Assembly (NCBI RefSeq): GCF_040096205.1
Contig: NZ_JBBMFD010000009.1
Location: 39,894 to 103,893, forward strand
Reading direction: 5' to 3'
DNA length: 64,000 nt
Origin: Solibaculum_A intestinale
GTDB taxonomy: Bacteria > Bacillota > Clostridia > Oscillospirales > Acutalibacteraceae
Both the position numbers and the translations under genes were made by a program. The notes below the pieces were generated by a model. That model was not told the DNA's origin and did no database searches. It worked only from the letters and a program-made list of their open reading frames with translations. Below, one piece after another: positions 25,630 through 34,580 of this stretch. Each line of letters begins with the position of its first letter. Within the stretch, counting starts at the first letter, position 1.

Positions 25630-27229
25630 CCGCTTCCTCCTGCTCGTAAACCGAAGGGGTCAAAAACGTAAGATTGAGGAAACGGGACAGTTCTTTGAGC
25701 TGCTTTCGAATCCGGCGCTGCTTTTCCAGCGCCTCCTCTTCTTTGAGAGGAATGTCCAGCTCCTGGCGGTAATAATTCCCCTTCGCGCTGGGGAGGAACC
25801 CGTCGAACCCCGCCAAAAACACCTCTTTCGCCCCGCACCGGATCAGCAGTTTTAGCAGCATCAGCCCCGCGTTGTCGGAAATCATCTCATCGTCGTTGGT
25901 GTACTGATCGTAATCGACAAACAAGTCGTCCTCCCCGGCACGGTAAGGGATGTTGGAGGTGAGGATGACGCGCATCCGGGCCGGCGGCTGAAGATCCCGC
26001 TCAATCACGTCCATTCGCTTGTGGTTGCTTACGAAGCAGGCGTCCGCCTGGTAGCGGGAATCGACAAAGTTGACCGATATGACAAAAGGATGCGCCTGTT
26101 CGATAAACGACCGGATGGCGTCGGCATGGGTTGTTAGGGTTTTGCCCGGGGCCAGCAGGAGAAGAGGTCGCCCTTTTATGAGCGCGGTGATTTCCCCGAC
26201 ACAAGCGCTGTCATCGATCTTTTTGCTTTGGAACTGGGTGTAAAGCCGTTCAATCAGCCCCCGGTCGTACAATACCTTGTGCTTTCCCGGGATGGATTGG
26301 ATGATTTTTTCAATGTCCTTCATGGTCAGCGTCTGCTTGTCGATCAGATAAGCGGCGTAGTTGGGATGGCAGACGTGGCTCGCCGCGATGTGGTACGGTA
26401 CCGTATACCCCCATTCGTACCGTTTCCTGATCGCGCAGATGTATTCGTCGTAAATGTCCATCACCATGGTCACATCGTACCGGGACGCGATGTTTTTGTT
26501 GATATACTGGGTGATTAGCTCTGTCGGCAGGTTGCCTGCGCCCCGCCCCATCCCGTACACGGTGGCGTCCAGGATCAGGGTGCGTTTGGTCTGAATTTTT
26601 CCCAGAATCTGGGCGTTGGAAAAGGCGAGCTGCAGGTTGTTGTGCCCGTGAAACCCCAGACGGATGCCCGGATCCATATTTTTGTCGATCAGGTAAAACC
26701 GGTGGGACACGTCGTTGCGGTACATACTCCCCAGCGTATCGACAATATAGAAGGCGTAGGGTCTGAGGCGGTTCATTTTTTCCACCAGCTCCAGCAGCTC
26801 CAGATCGGTGTAGAACACCGTCCCCACCGGCTGCATGAACACCTGGTATCCCTTTTCCATGATGATCTTCGCCCATTCGACGGCCTGCCCCACCTCCTCC
26901 TTGTGAAAGGTCAGCCGGATTCCTTCGATGCTCTTTCCGTCGTAAGGCGGCAGGGAGGAGGGGTGCAGCTCTTTTTCCCCAATGGCGATCATCGCCACAT
27001 ACATGGACGTCCGTTCCCGCCGGGGAAGCACCGCTTCAATCCCCTCAACGTCGTGAAACAGCGAGCATTCCTCATCCTGCACCATGCCGGTTAAAAACCC
27101 GCACTCGATGATGTCGATGTTTGCCTGTTCCAGCTTGTCCAAAATGGACGCGATGTTCTTTTTTCCAAACTGCCAGTCGTTGATATACCCGCCGTCGCGC
27201 AGCGTGCAGTCCAGAACTTGAATGCTCAT
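25622..27229 (-). CDS. DRE-TIM aldolase fused to a DUF115/GT42-like domain
   Basis: Residues 1-300 are a DRE-TIM metallolyase barrel like 4-hydroxy-2-oxovalerate aldolase. The DCTLRDG motif supplies Asp7, Arg11 and Asp12, and HGHNN (His194, His196) supplies metal ligands. Such enzymes make or split 4-hydroxy-2-keto acids using pyruvate. Residues about 340-535 form a second Rossmann-like domain (LLLLAPGKTL, later LAGFDGF) that recalls DUF115/Maf or GT42 proteins. The whole is longer than free-standing aldolases (about 340 residues). Placed between kdsB and a HAD phosphatase with overlapping stops and starts, it probably makes a 3-deoxy-ulosonic acid from pyruvate and an aldose or aldose phosphate. 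That reaction is inferred. Confidence 0.8.
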   Translation of the reverse strand: MSIQVLDCTLRDGGYINDWQFGKKNIASILDKLEQANIDIIECGFLTGMVQDEECSLFHDVEGIEAVLPRRERTSMYVAMIAIGEKELHPSSLPPYDGKSIEGIRLTFHKEEVGQAVEWAKIIMEKGYQVFMQPVGTVFYTDLELLELVEKMNRLRPYAFYIVDTLGSMYRNDVSHRFYLIDKNMDPGIRLGFHGHNNLQLAFSNAQILGKIQTKRTLILDATVYGMGRGAGNLPTELITQYINKNIASRYDVTMVMDIYDEYICAIRKRYEWGYTVPYHIAASHVCHPNYAAYLIDKQTLTMKDIEKIIQSIPGKHKVLYDRGLIERLYTQFQSKKIDDSACVGEITALIKGRPLLLLAPGKTLTTHADAIRSFIEQAHPFVISVNFVDSRYQADACFVSNHKRMDVIERDLQPPARMRVILTSNIPYRAGEDDLFVDYDQYTNDDEMISDNAGLMLLKLLIRCGAKEVFLAGFDGFLPSAKGNYYRQELDIPLKEEEALEKQRRIRKQLKELSRFLNLTFLTPSVYEQEEADV

Positions 27230-27969
27230 GCCTCTTCCTCTCCTCTCTCCAGCCGGTCCCGAATGATGCTTCGAACGTATTCCAAATCCTTTTTCGTATC
27301 CACCGACAGCGTGTCCGCCTCCACCGGGATCATGCGCAGCGGTTTCCCATGCTCGATGAAGCGGAGCTCGTTGACGTCCTCGATTTTTTCCAGCTCCCCT
27401 TTTTCCGTCTGTGCAAAGAACGCGAGGGCTTGCAGCGAATAGGCCAGCACCCCCAGATGCTTATAGTAGTCAAACTGTAGGGCCGCCTTAGGGTGGGGGA
27501 TGGGGCTTCTGGACATAAACAGCGCATTGCCCTGCGTATCGGTCACCACCTTGATGTTGGACTCATCCACCACATGAGATGGCCGGTGAATTTTGGCCAT
27601 CAGGTTGGTGGCAAAGAAGCCCTCCGTCGACGGGGGGAGCACCCGCTCGATCAAGTCCGGCTGTATCAACGGCTCGTCCCCGTTGACGCAGACGTATACG
27701 TCCGCCTTCACCTGCCTGGCCACCTCGTAAATCCTCTGGGTGCTGGTGGGATGATCCGGCGAAGTCATCTTGCAGGGGATGCCGTAATGGCCGCACGCCT
27801 GCCGGATGCGTTCGTGGTCGGTGGCCACATAGACCTCGTCGATCCCCTTCGCTTTTTTTACCTGGCGGTACACCCACCAAATCATCGGTTTTCCACAGAT
27901 GTCCTCCAACGGCTTGCCGGCCAGACGGCTGGAATGGTACCGCGCCGGAATGATTGCAACCGTATGCAT
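27226..27969 (-). CDS. kdsB: CMP-ketodeoxyoctonate synthetase-like cytidylyltransferase
   Basis: A 247-residue KdsB-type enzyme: IPARYHSSRLAGKPL at residues 7-21 is the nucleotide-binding signature, followed by VNGDEPLI (about 95-102). Relatives couple CTP to Kdo or similar 2-keto-3-deoxy sugars, giving CMP-sugars for glycosyltransferases. AAGGAGGGAG precedes ATG 27969. It overlaps the aldolase gene by 4 bp. Kdo is classically a Gram-negative sugar, and no lipid A genes or KdsA homologue are present here. The real substrate may be a related ulosonic acid. Confidence 0.88.
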   Translation of the reverse strand: MHTVAIIPARYHSSRLAGKPLEDICGKPMIWWVYRQVKKAKGIDEVYVATDHERIRQACGHYGIPCKMTSPDHPTSTQRIYEVARQVKADVYVCVNGDEPLIQPDLIERVLPPSTEGFFATNLMAKIHRPSHVVDESNIKVVTDTQGNALFMSRSPIPHPKAALQFDYYKHLGVLAYSLQALAFFAQTEKGELEKIEDVNELRFIEHGKPLRMIPVEADTLSVDTKKDLEYVRSIIRDRLERGEEEA

Positions 27970-27982
27970 CCAAACTCCCTCC

Positions 27983-29719
27983 TTATTTTCCGAGCAGCCT
28001 GGCGACGGCCCGAATCGGCTTTGTCAGCCGCCAGCAGGTTGAATTTTCGTACGTGTCCACCACTTCCTGAATACGCCGGTCCATCTCCTGCAGGGAAAGG
28101 GTCGGCGGGTCTTTCGCAGCCGGGGACGGCCTTGCACCCCCAGCCGCCTTTGTGCCCCGCTCCTGCTTATATAGGTTCCAGTTTTCCAGCAGCCGGTCGG
28201 ACCACATCTTGAGCACCGCATCGCTTACCACCTCGTACCCCTGTGCAACCGGGTACTGCGCTTTTTTGCAGCAGTTGTCCCCGTCCTTCATGTCGTACGC
28301 CAGCACGCTTGGCAGATACACTTGGACCTCGTGCTTGAGCAGCTGGTTGCGGCCGTTTGCCTTCAGCTGAAAGTGTATCATCAGAAAATCCCGGATGCGG
28401 TCTTTTAAAGGGAGCATGGCTTTGTTGAAGATGGACTCATCCCGGTAGGAATCCAGCAGCGCCTGGATGACGTAGTGCCCCTTCAGCGCCCCAAAGCAGC
28501 CGCCCAACAGATCTTCTTCACTGTCAAAGCCGAAGAAGACCCGGTTGAGCCGCAGCCGCTTGAGGTTGAGATTGGCCCGCATGTCTGGGCTCAACACAAT
28601 GCCGCCTTCCTTATACAGCAGCCGAAGCGCCAAATACTCCTCCACAAACCCAAGGTTCCCCGCTTCCAGCGCTTTTAGTACACAGCCGGGCAGCTCCTTT
28701 TCGGAGCAGTTGATTTCGTCCACTTGAATCAGCCGCGCCTTTGGGAAATCGGTGCGGATCTCCTCCAGGTAGCCCAGGGGGATTGGCCTTCCCAAATGCA
28801 CACAGAAGAAGGTTTCCGGGATAACCTCATAATCCAAGAATTCCAGCAGCTTTTTCCTCTGCTTGTCCTTGGCAAGATACGGGTTTAACAGGAAATCCTT
28901 TTTGTATTTCTGAAGCAGCCCAATAAAGTCCGCCTGGAACAGCACTCTGGACTGCAGCATGTTCCAGTAAAGCTGCTTTGCCGTGCAGTAGACGACTTCT
29001 TCCCGGTAGGCCGGGTCGCTTCGGTCGAGAAAGTTGCTAAACGCCTGAATGATGTCCACCATCTCTCCCGCAAAGGTGGTGGAAATGGTGTCGGACCGGC
29101 GGTAGTAATTGTAAAAAGGCTTGGGGATGTAGCCCACATGATGGTACCGGGTGACCAAAGAGGGAATGAGGGAAATGTCCTCAAACAGCATCTTTTCGTA
29201 CTGGTTTTCTTCCCAGATGCTTCTGCGAAAGAGCTTGTTGACGCTGTAGGTGATGTTGTTGCCGTTGGCAATGTAATCGGCGAGATCGATGGTTTCCCTG
29301 GGGTAAGAGGACACTACGGAGCTTCGGCCTTCGTCCACGTAGATGATCTTTACGTCGCACATCACATAGTCGTAACCGCCCTCCACCGCTTTGTCGTACA
29401 GTTCCTGATACATGTCCGGCTCCACGCTGTCGTCGGAATCCAAAAAGGCCACGTATTCCCCCTTAGCCATGCGAACTCCGGCGTTGCGGGTCAGTCCAAG
29501 CCCTTCGTTTTCCTTGTGTAGCACCCGTACTAGGCCCGGATACTGTTCTTGATACCGGTCGCAGATCTGCGGGGAAGCGTCTGTGCTCCCGTCGTCCACT
29601 AGGATAATCTCCTTTTCTTCCAGGGTCTGGGCGAGAACCGAGTCCACCGCTCGCTCCAGGTAGTTTTCCACCTGGTACACCGGTATGATAATCGAAACCT
29701 TAATGGGATTGTTCTCCAT
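27983..29719 (-). CDS. Two-domain glycosyltransferase (GT2 plus GT32-like)
   Basis: Residues about 6-260 form a GT2 glycosyltransferase (VSIIIPVYQVENYL, VDDGSTD, FLDSDDSVEPD). Residues about 310-500 resemble a GT32/capsule sugar-transferase domain (LRLLYKEGGIVLSPD), where the usual DxD is replaced by S-P-D, so the second active site may be altered. The C-terminal STCWRLTKPIR stretch is common in polysaccharide GTs. ATG 29719 was chosen because GGGAGGGCAGC is directly upstream and a start at 29863 would lie in the previous gene. The true length is 578 residues. It likely adds two sugars to one chain, or one sugar plus a binding domain. Confidence 0.83.
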   Translation of the reverse strand: MENNPIKVSIIIPVYQVENYLERAVDSVLAQTLEEKEIILVDDGSTDASPQICDRYQEQYPGLVRVLHKENEGLGLTRNAGVRMAKGEYVAFLDSDDSVEPDMYQELYDKAVEGGYDYVMCDVKIIYVDEGRSSVVSSYPRETIDLADYIANGNNITYSVNKLFRRSIWEENQYEKMLFEDISLIPSLVTRYHHVGYIPKPFYNYYRRSDTISTTFAGEMVDIIQAFSNFLDRSDPAYREEVVYCTAKQLYWNMLQSRVLFQADFIGLLQKYKKDFLLNPYLAKDKQRKKLLEFLDYEVIPETFFCVHLGRPIPLGYLEEIRTDFPKARLIQVDEINCSEKELPGCVLKALEAGNLGFVEEYLALRLLYKEGGIVLSPDMRANLNLKRLRLNRVFFGFDSEEDLLGGCFGALKGHYVIQALLDSYRDESIFNKAMLPLKDRIRDFLMIHFQLKANGRNQLLKHEVQVYLPSVLAYDMKDGDNCCKKAQYPVAQGYEVVSDAVLKMWSDRLLENWNLYKQERGTKAAGGARPSPAAKDPPTLSLQEMDRRIQEVVDTYENSTCWRLTKPIRAVARLLGK

Positions 29720-30806
29720 GCTGCCCTCCCAAATACCGTAAAATATGCTGCAGCTCATACACAGTCTGCGGGACGTAATAGTTTTTCCCTGCGAACTGCC
29801 GCTGGAACGTCTGCAAATACCGTTTGAGGATCTCGTCCTCTTTCCACAGCACCTTCCCGTCAAACAGCCGATACAGCATCACCGTGTTCATGTCCATTCC
29901 AAAGACGAGGCTTGCCGTCAGCGCCCCATTGGAGCAGACGGTCAGGACGGTTTTGTCTGCCGCCCCCTCGTTTAGCAAAAACAGCTCCCACGGCGCGTCC
30001 CCGTCATACCGGCGGGTTAGGCCCATTTGAAGGGGGAGGTTTTCCGGATTTCTGGGATGGGGTTTGACAACAAACCGCCCCGGCCCCACCGTTTCTTGGC
30101 ATTCCTTCATCAAAGCAAGGTCGTTGCTTTGGATCCCCTCCGCCCGGAAGGACTGTTCTAAAAAAATAAAATCTGCAGGGTCTTCGGGCTTATGGTAGTC
30201 AAAAATCCCATTGAGTAGGGAACGAAAGGCGGTGTCTTTTCTCGAGATTTTGGGCAACGGACAGTTGAGAAGCCCGTCCCCCCGCATCGCCAGCCGCGGC
30301 TCGTACAGCAGCACCCGCCTGACCTTATCCTGGATCCGCCGCCCTTCCCTGTGACGGTTAACGGCGGCCCGGTCCTCCTTTAGATAATCGATCACGTAAG
30401 AAGAAAACCCGTCCTCGAACCATACGAATTCGCACAGCTGCGCATAGTACCAGTTGGCCAGCATCCGGGTAAACAGGTCAAAATTCGCAAAATAAACCGC
30501 GTCGTATACGTCCAAGTCGTCGCTGAGTACCCATTGGAAGATGCGTCTGCTATCTGCGAACGCTTCGTTTAACGCGTCCAGCTTCGTTAGAGGATACGAC
30601 CGATTAAGATCGTTTACGTTTGCGAAGAGGACGCGTTCGAACAGCCCCGTCCCCCTCAGACGAGGAATGTACCCTTTAAGCGCGGGGGTAATGTCGGATA
30701 CTAGCAGGTCTATCGCTGCCTCTTGCAATAGAGTACACTTCATATGCACTGCCGTCAGTAATTGATAAACAGAATTGACAAGGAGTAAAATTCGATTATT
30801 CGGCAT
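29700..30806 (-). CDS. GT52/polysialyltransferase-like glycosyltransferase 1
   Basis: This 368-residue protein has the features of CMP-sugar transferases of the GT52/bacterial polysialyltransferase type. An opening strand (ILLLVNSVYQLL) is followed by WFEDGFSS (about 127-134), the HP motif KPHPRN (about 246-251) and the C-SNGAL sensor (about 291-296). Known members transfer sialic acid or Kdo-like sugars from CMP donors. It overlaps both neighbours by 11-20 bp. Use of the product of the downstream kdsB cassette as donor is a strong contextual inference. Confidence 0.72.
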   Translation of the reverse strand: MPNNRILLLVNSVYQLLTAVHMKCTLLQEAAIDLLVSDITPALKGYIPRLRGTGLFERVLFANVNDLNRSYPLTKLDALNEAFADSRRIFQWVLSDDLDVYDAVYFANFDLFTRMLANWYYAQLCEFVWFEDGFSSYVIDYLKEDRAAVNRHREGRRIQDKVRRVLLYEPRLAMRGDGLLNCPLPKISRKDTAFRSLLNGIFDYHKPEDPADFIFLEQSFRAEGIQSNDLALMKECQETVGPGRFVVKPHPRNPENLPLQMGLTRRYDGDAPWELFLLNEGAADKTVLTVCSNGALTASLVFGMDMNTVMLYRLFDGKVLWKEDEILKRYLQTFQRQFAGKNYYVPQTVYELQHILRYLGGQHGEQSH

Positions 30807-31779
30807 ATAGTTCCCTTCTTACCTTTCTAATTTGAAACTGTGTATGGAGATTTTCGCAACCGGTGGAGTCAAAGGTGTAGATCACCTTCGGCTTTCGTGT
30901 AAAAACGTAGGGAAGCAGCTCGGCTGGGAATACTTCCTTGATTTCTTTTGCATGGGGAAAGATGTCCTGGTAATGGAGCGTGTCGTCCGGGTGGCGCTTG
31001 ATCAGCAGACGAGTACTCGGCGGGATGGCCGTTCGCATTCCTTCGTACAGACGGTGCTGCTCTTCTTGAGTCATAATCCCCAGGTTTGCGTACTGCTGGG
31101 TGAGCAGGATGGCGTCGGCCCTTGTGCAGATGCGCCGCTTGATAAAAAAGCGGATCACCTGTTTGCGCTTTTGGCGGGAGAGATTTTGAAGAGCCTCTTC
31201 CACAGAAAAATCCTCATAGCGTTCTCCGGAAACATTCACCGTCTGCGCCCGCTTCAGGCAGTAAATCCGGCGGATATAGGGGTTTCGTCCGTCGAACAGC
31301 CCGTATTTCCTAGCGATGGCCGCATGGATGGGAAAGGTTTTGCTCAAAGCCTCATCGTGTTCCTTCCACCGGCTGAGCATGCCCGCTGCGTCTTCGAAAA
31401 AGGAGAACGGGATGTGGTTTTCAATCAGGTAAAGGGAGAAGTAGAAGTGCGCCCCGGCCACGTAAATTTCGGAAAAATCGGTGATCTCATAGGGAATGCG
31501 CTGCTGGCAGCACCGGCTGACATCCTCTAAAATCCTTGCCTCCTCCCGATGAGGAATGCGTAGGTAGGGGAAGAGGTAAACCTCGTCAAACAGGCCGAGC
31601 CTTTCCAGCCTCTGGTACTTGGGATATTTTTGCGTAATAAAGTCCGGCAGAATCAAAACCGCTTTTTCCTTTTCGTGGTTTATCAGCCGGTGCAGCATGA
31701 CTTCCAGCAGCTGGTAGGAGCTGACCGCGTGATACAGCACCGCCCGCCGGCCCTTTTCCTTATCCGATGTGAACATCAT
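30796..31779 (-). CDS. GT52/polysialyltransferase-like glycosyltransferase 2
   Basis: This 327-residue protein shares the same layout as its neighbour: VLYHAVSSYQLLEV near the start, FFEDAAGM, the HP motif IKRHPDD and TFDSTGCENL near the end. These match GT52-type CMP-sugar transferases. ATG 31779 (or 31776) follows GGAGGAGCTTTTGG; the open frame to 31884 lies in the previous gene. Two such enzymes side by side suggest either two linkages to a CMP-ulosonic acid or chain elongation by alternating transferases. The sequence is diverged and the donor is inferred. Confidence 0.7.
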   Translation of the reverse strand: MMFTSDKEKGRRAVLYHAVSSYQLLEVMLHRLINHEKEKAVLILPDFITQKYPKYQRLERLGLFDEVYLFPYLRIPHREEARILEDVSRCCQQRIPYEITDFSEIYVAGAHFYFSLYLIENHIPFSFFEDAAGMLSRWKEHDEALSKTFPIHAAIARKYGLFDGRNPYIRRIYCLKRAQTVNVSGERYEDFSVEEALQNLSRQKRKQVIRFFIKRRICTRADAILLTQQYANLGIMTQEEQHRLYEGMRTAIPPSTRLLIKRHPDDTLHYQDIFPHAKEIKEVFPAELLPYVFTRKPKVIYTFDSTGCENLHTQFQIRKVRRELYAE

Positions 31780-33772
31780 CCAAAAGCTCCTCCAACCCTT
31801 TTCGAAACTTCCGGTTGCCTCGGCTGCAGGCGAGCAGCATCGGAGCGTAAGCGTCCCGTCCGCTGATGGGGATTTCCATGGCAAGCCGGCGCTCTGCTTC
31901 GAGAAATTGTTCTACAAACGCCAGCACCCCCCGATGGATTTCCTCAATGCGCTGCGGTTCTTTCGGCGAAGCTTGGAACCGGCATGTTGCCTTCCCGTCC
32001 CCATCCCAATAAAAGCCCTTCAAGCTTCCATGGGGCGCACCCAACAGCAGCTCCCAGTAAAGGTTGTGGCTCTGCGCCGGGTCGTGAAACTTCCAAAGGT
32101 CCCGGTTTTCCCGTTGGGAATACAGGTAGCTGACAAGCTTCCCGTTGAGAAAGAAGGGCTCTGCACCGTCCGCCTGGGGACTGAGGGCGGACGGGCCTCC
32201 CGCCAAGATACCGGTAATGGGGCAGGACAGCCCCCAGACGCGGTTGACCATACAGTCGAGCATGACCGCGCCGCTGCCCGCCCAGCCGACGTCGATCGCC
32301 GCTGCCCGGTCGCAGCCGTGTAAAAGCTTTTGGTAGTAGGCTTTTCCCGCTTCCCGCTGCGGTTCGTACTGCGCGAGCACGTCTTCAAAGGCTTCTAGGA
32401 AATAGCTTTGAACGGAATGGACGTTTTTATTCGTCAAAAACGTTTCCGGGGTTGTGTGAGTCCGCCGGCATAAATCCGGGAGCATGCAGGACAGCTCCAT
32501 GCTTTTTACAATTTGGCTTAACGGGATCTGCTGATCCACTTTGTGATACAAAAACCGTTGGAAATACTCCCATTTGTAATACCGGGCCGCCAGCTTCACC
32601 GCCGCCAGCCTCGACCAATACGCATATACAGCAGTGTCGGCCTCCTGGGGGTACATCATCCGGTATGCTTTAAGCAACACCGCACCGTCCCTGGAAAGGA
32701 ACAGCAGCCTTTGCATACCGTGCTCCTTTGCATACCGGTGGATAAACCGGCAGTAGCCCGTAACGAACAGGCCCCCATAAAGATACCCGTATTCGTATTC
32801 TTTGGAATAGGCGGTCAGGCCGTTGTGGAGATGGGCGTTGGCAAGGCCCCGGTATACAGCCCCGGTTATGGCGGACATATCGCTTGGGCGGTATCGGTTT
32901 CCGATATGATTAACGTTGAGGGAAAGGAAGGCCTGCATGTGATGGCGCCGGGGCTGGTGGTAGTCGGCATGTTCGTGGTCGCCCACATGGACGTAGGAGT
33001 ACGACCGCCCGACCTGTTCTTGCACCCGGTCGAACAAGGTTCCCTCTCCTTTGGAGACGCCGTATTCACAGGAGATAAAGCAATCAAGAACGGACGGGTA
33101 TCCACAGGATGACAGCAGGGAACGGATATGGCCTTTGCTGAGGTACATGTCGGAAACAGCAATGATTTTTTTGCCCTTTGCCCTAAGACACTCCACGACT
33201 TGCTTCATATAGGGGTTGGCAATGCAGCATGCCTTTTCCCACCAAAGCTCGGTCTGCATGCCGAGCGTCTTGTCAATCCCGGTTTCGGGCGCCACCCCAT
33301 CCCAAATTTCTGCAAGAGTGACTTCGCCGCTCCCCGTATCCCTGCGCTTTTGCTCCCGCACCTTTTTCTCCATTTCCACCCGGATGGCCCGAAAGTTTGG
33401 ATAGGAGAGGGACATCCCTACAAAGAAGAACACGTCGGTGGGGTCGGACACCACCCGTAATAAAAGGGTGTCGAATACGTCGAAGGAAACCACGTCGCAG
33501 CGGGACAGCTTCTCGGCAAAGGAAGCTGGATCTTCCCGTTGAGAGCGGGAGGACTCGCTTTCCCCCTCCGGCAGCCGCCGCTCTTCGTAGACCGGATAGC
33601 GCTCCGGAAAAGCCAGCTCCCTTCGAAACAGCAGATAGTACTGCACGTTAAGCCATAAAAGGAACAAAAGGGCCGTCAAGCGGCTGGTACCCTTTTGGTT
33701 TCGCCGCTTTTGGTAACGGTCCCGGATGCCCGGCACCCGGTTGACCAGCAGGTTATACACACATGCCCGCAA
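31760..33772 (-). CDS. COG5610-like large HAD-domain protein of polysaccharide loci
   Basis: About 670 residues. The first 85 are basic and include a hydrophobic helix (about 30-48). A HAD domain follows with motif I SFDVFDTLL (DxFDT), motif II VSDMYLS and motif IV HVGDHEHAD. The C-terminal half (about 320-600) is the partner domain seen in COG5610 (LLFLSRDGAVLLKAYRM, AAIDVGWAGSG). These proteins are common in capsule and O-antigen clusters, but their reaction is not established. A GTG at 33811 gives the longest frame. TTG 33772 is preferred because AAAGGAGGG lies 8 bases before it, next to the ABC gene stop. Confidence 0.8.
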   Translation of the reverse strand: MRACVYNLLVNRVPGIRDRYQKRRNQKGTSRLTALLFLLWLNVQYYLLFRRELAFPERYPVYEERRLPEGESESSRSQREDPASFAEKLSRCDVVSFDVFDTLLLRVVSDPTDVFFFVGMSLSYPNFRAIRVEMEKKVREQKRRDTGSGEVTLAEIWDGVAPETGIDKTLGMQTELWWEKACCIANPYMKQVVECLRAKGKKIIAVSDMYLSKGHIRSLLSSCGYPSVLDCFISCEYGVSKGEGTLFDRVQEQVGRSYSYVHVGDHEHADYHQPRRHHMQAFLSLNVNHIGNRYRPSDMSAITGAVYRGLANAHLHNGLTAYSKEYEYGYLYGGLFVTGYCRFIHRYAKEHGMQRLLFLSRDGAVLLKAYRMMYPQEADTAVYAYWSRLAAVKLAARYYKWEYFQRFLYHKVDQQIPLSQIVKSMELSCMLPDLCRRTHTTPETFLTNKNVHSVQSYFLEAFEDVLAQYEPQREAGKAYYQKLLHGCDRAAAIDVGWAGSGAVMLDCMVNRVWGLSCPITGILAGGPSALSPQADGAEPFFLNGKLVSYLYSQRENRDLWKFHDPAQSHNLYWELLLGAPHGSLKGFYWDGDGKATCRFQASPKEPQRIEEIHRGVLAFVEQFLEAERRLAMEIPISGRDAYAPMLLACSRGNRKFRKGLEELLDDVHIG

Positions 33773-33777
33773 AACGG

Positions 33778-34569
33778 TTACCCTCCTTTCATCCCTTCGT
33801 ACGCGTCGCACACGCTTTTCGGGTCTCCCATCGCCCGCAGCTTTCCCTTTTCGATCCAGATGGCCTTGGAACAGTTCCCCCGGATGACGGAGGTGGAATG
33901 GGAGACGATCAGCACCGTCGATCCCCCGTGGATCATCTCCCGGATGCGCGCCTCGCTCTTTTTGCGGAAGAACAAGTCCCCCACGCTCAGCACCTCGTCC
34001 AAAATCAAAATTTCTGGCGTATCCCGGACGGTGGCAATGGCAAACCCCAGCCGCGATACCATTCCTGAGGAATAGTTTCGCACCTTCTCCTCCATAAACC
34101 CTTCCAGCTCCGCGAACGCTACGATCTGGTCGTACTTTTCGTCAATGTAGCGTTTGGTGTACCCGATGATCGCCCCGTTGAGGTAGACGTTCTCCCGCCC
34201 GGTCAGCTCCAGGTCGAACCCAGTGCCCAGGGTAAGCAGCTGTACCTTGCTTTTGTCTACCAGCACTTGGCCGCATGTAGGGACCAGCGCGCCGGAGATG
34301 ATCTTCAAAAGCGTGCTTTTTCCCGAGCCGTTGGTTCCCACAATCCCCACAACCTCTCCTTTTCGGATGGAGAAGCTGACCCGGTCCAGCGCCCGGAAGG
34401 TTTCGTATGAATGCTGCCGGCGGAGGGTGCGCACCGCCAGCTCTTTTAAGCTGGTCGCCTCATCCTTAGCTCGGCGGAATTCCATCGTGACGTTTCTGAC
34501 CTCAATGTCCACCGCCGGGTCTCTTGGCATCCGCCGGCTTGCCCGCCTGTGCCCTTCCCAAATACCCAT
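33778..34569 (-). CDS. Polysaccharide/teichoic-acid export ABC ATPase (Wzt/TagH type)
   Basis: This 263-residue ABC ATPase has Walker A GTNGSGKST (78-86), the export-family signature YSSGMVSRLGFA and Walker B ILILDEVLSVGD. It lacks the C-terminal carbohydrate-binding domain seen in some O-antigen Wzt proteins, so chain length is probably not read by this subunit. It pairs with the permease 11 bp upstream and moves lipid-linked polymer across the membrane. ATG 34569 follows AAAGGAGGCATAC; the 380-bp frame before it has a composition unlike protein and overlaps the permease gene. Confidence 0.93.
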   Translation of the reverse strand: MGIWEGHRRASRRMPRDPAVDIEVRNVTMEFRRAKDEATSLKELAVRTLRRQHSYETFRALDRVSFSIRKGEVVGIVGTNGSGKSTLLKIISGALVPTCGQVLVDKSKVQLLTLGTGFDLELTGRENVYLNGAIIGYTKRYIDEKYDQIVAFAELEGFMEEKVRNYSSGMVSRLGFAIATVRDTPEILILDEVLSVGDLFFRKKSEARIREMIHGGSTVLIVSHSTSVIRGNCSKAIWIEKGKLRAMGDPKSVCDAYEGMKGG

Positions 34570-34580
34570 GTATGCCTCCT

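Noticed and set aside
27226..27969. KdsB as evidence of a Gram-negative host
   Set aside because: Sortase anchors, M23/PrgI-type Gram-positive conjugation genes, strong AGGAGG sites and absence of lipid A or outer-membrane genes argue for Firmicutes.
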